Of a DNA stretch of 64,000 nt, positions 63,732 through 64,000 are shown piece by piece; the stretch's first letter is position 1, and every line of letters starts with the position of its first letter. Below the pieces are notes generated by a model. That model was given only the letters and a program-made list of their open reading frames with translations. It was not told the DNA's origin and made no database searches. Origin of the DNA: Acidovorax sp. Root219 (GTDB taxonomy: Bacteria > Pseudomonadota > Gammaproteobacteria > Burkholderiales > Burkholderiaceae_C); NCBI RefSeq assembly GCF_001428665.1, contig NZ_LMIJ01000011.1, forward strand, positions 664,251 through 728,250. The letters run 5' to 3'. The translations under genes were made by a program, and so were the position numbers.

Positions 63732-63768
63732 TTTGTACCTGGATTAAATACTAACCAGTTCGTACAAA
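63732..63768. promoter_or_regulatory. Inverted repeat before the TRAP transporter, candidate TetR operator
   Basis: TTTGTAC (63732-63738) and GTACAAA (63762-63768) are perfect inverted arms, continued inward by CTGG and CCAG with a three-base asymmetry. The centre is AT-rich (ATTAAATACTAA). It lies in the 106-bp space between the TetR stop and the dctQ-type start, 30 bp before the latter. Confidence 0.45.
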
Positions 63769-63797
63769 ATCTCGATCACAACGACCGGAGACTGGCA

Positions 63798-64000
63798 ATG
63801 CTGGAATGGACCGACCGCCTGCTGGGGCGATACACCCGCCTGCTCGACATGCTCGGAGGCCTTTGCCTGGCCCTGATGGTGGTGCTGGTCTTCGGCAACG
63901 TGGTGGCGCGCTATGCGCTCAACTCGGGCATCACCATCTCCGAAGAGCTTTCGCGCTGGCTGTTCGTGTGGCTCACCTTCATGGGTTCCATCGTGGCACT
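63798..64000 (+). CDS. TRAP transporter small permease, DctQ-like (truncated by window edge)
   Basis: The first 67 residues are visible: WTDRLLGRYTRLLDMLGG, a helix LCLALMVVLVFGNVVARYAL, then ITISEELSRWLFVWLTFMGS. RWLFVWLTF with the preceding EEL is the DctQ-family signature. The protein forms the four-helix partner of the large DctM permease and, with a periplasmic DctP receptor, imports organic acids using a sodium gradient. The gene continues past the window. Regulated, by position, by the TetR protein just upstream. Confidence 0.88.
   Translation, partial: MLEWTDRLLGRYTRLLDMLGGLCLALMVVLVFGNVVARYALNSGITISEELSRWLFVWLTFMGSIVA

Overview
The window is a GC-rich chromosomal segment that looks like a member of the Comamonadaceae (Betaproteobacteria, Burkholderiales), probably Acidovorax or a close relative. 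Evidence for this is the recA-recX and sucCD-terC arrangement, the Bug-type periplasmic receptors, the topoisomerase III with a lysine/alanine tail and SWIB domain, and the general gene repertoire. This placement is inferred from gene content only. No rRNA, tRNA, CRISPR array, complete IS element or prophage was seen.

Layout. 0-9.7 kb: end of an MBL-fold hydrolase, a DMT exporter, an old-yellow-enzyme/EthD pair, topB-SWIB divergent from a SET-domain methyltransferase, then birA, a SPOR protein and a DUF6882-like protein. 9.7-21.1 kb: two Bug receptors, a UlaG-like hydrolase, two head-to-head two-component systems, a serine hydrolase lipoprotein, an N-formylglutamate amidohydrolase, and LysR and MarR regulators. 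21.2-28.1 kb: recA, recX, an OmpA-like protein, argC, sucC, sucD and a TerC-family protein. 28.2-35.6 kb: five co-directional signalling genes (CHASE2 Ser/Thr kinase, PP2C phosphatase, FHA protein, CHASE2 adenylate/guanylate cyclase, class II cyclic-nucleotide phosphodiesterase).

35.7-49.2 kb is the most distinctive part. Two type IV pilin genes, each with a sigma-54-type promoter, are each followed by a polytopic GT-C-like membrane protein. Between them lies a TfpX/TfpZ-type pilin accessory gene. Next come a GtrB-like glycosyltransferase, an acyltransferase, GtrA and a WecE-type sugar aminotransferase. After these is a set resembling the mycobacterial decaprenyl-phosphoryl-D-arabinofuranose pathway: gtrA-dprE1-dprE2 on the minus strand, divergent from a UbiA-type phosphoribosyltransferase and a divergent-PAP2 (DUF212) phosphatase. 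I read this as a pilin glycosylation island able to make polyprenyl-phosphate D-arabinose and possibly a second lipid-linked sugar. Base composition is visibly more AT-rich from about 36.4 to 44 kb, which suggests acquisition or allelic exchange.

49.3-64 kb returns to housekeeping and accessory genes: a fused MFS/spermidine-synthase-like protein, moaC, a BepA-like protease, a holin-like membrane protein, a second TerC protein under a yybP-ykoY (manganese) riboswitch, gamma-glutamyltransferase, small zinc-ribbon/DUF proteins, yaeQ, purB, a GST, a TetR regulator and the start of a TRAP transporter.
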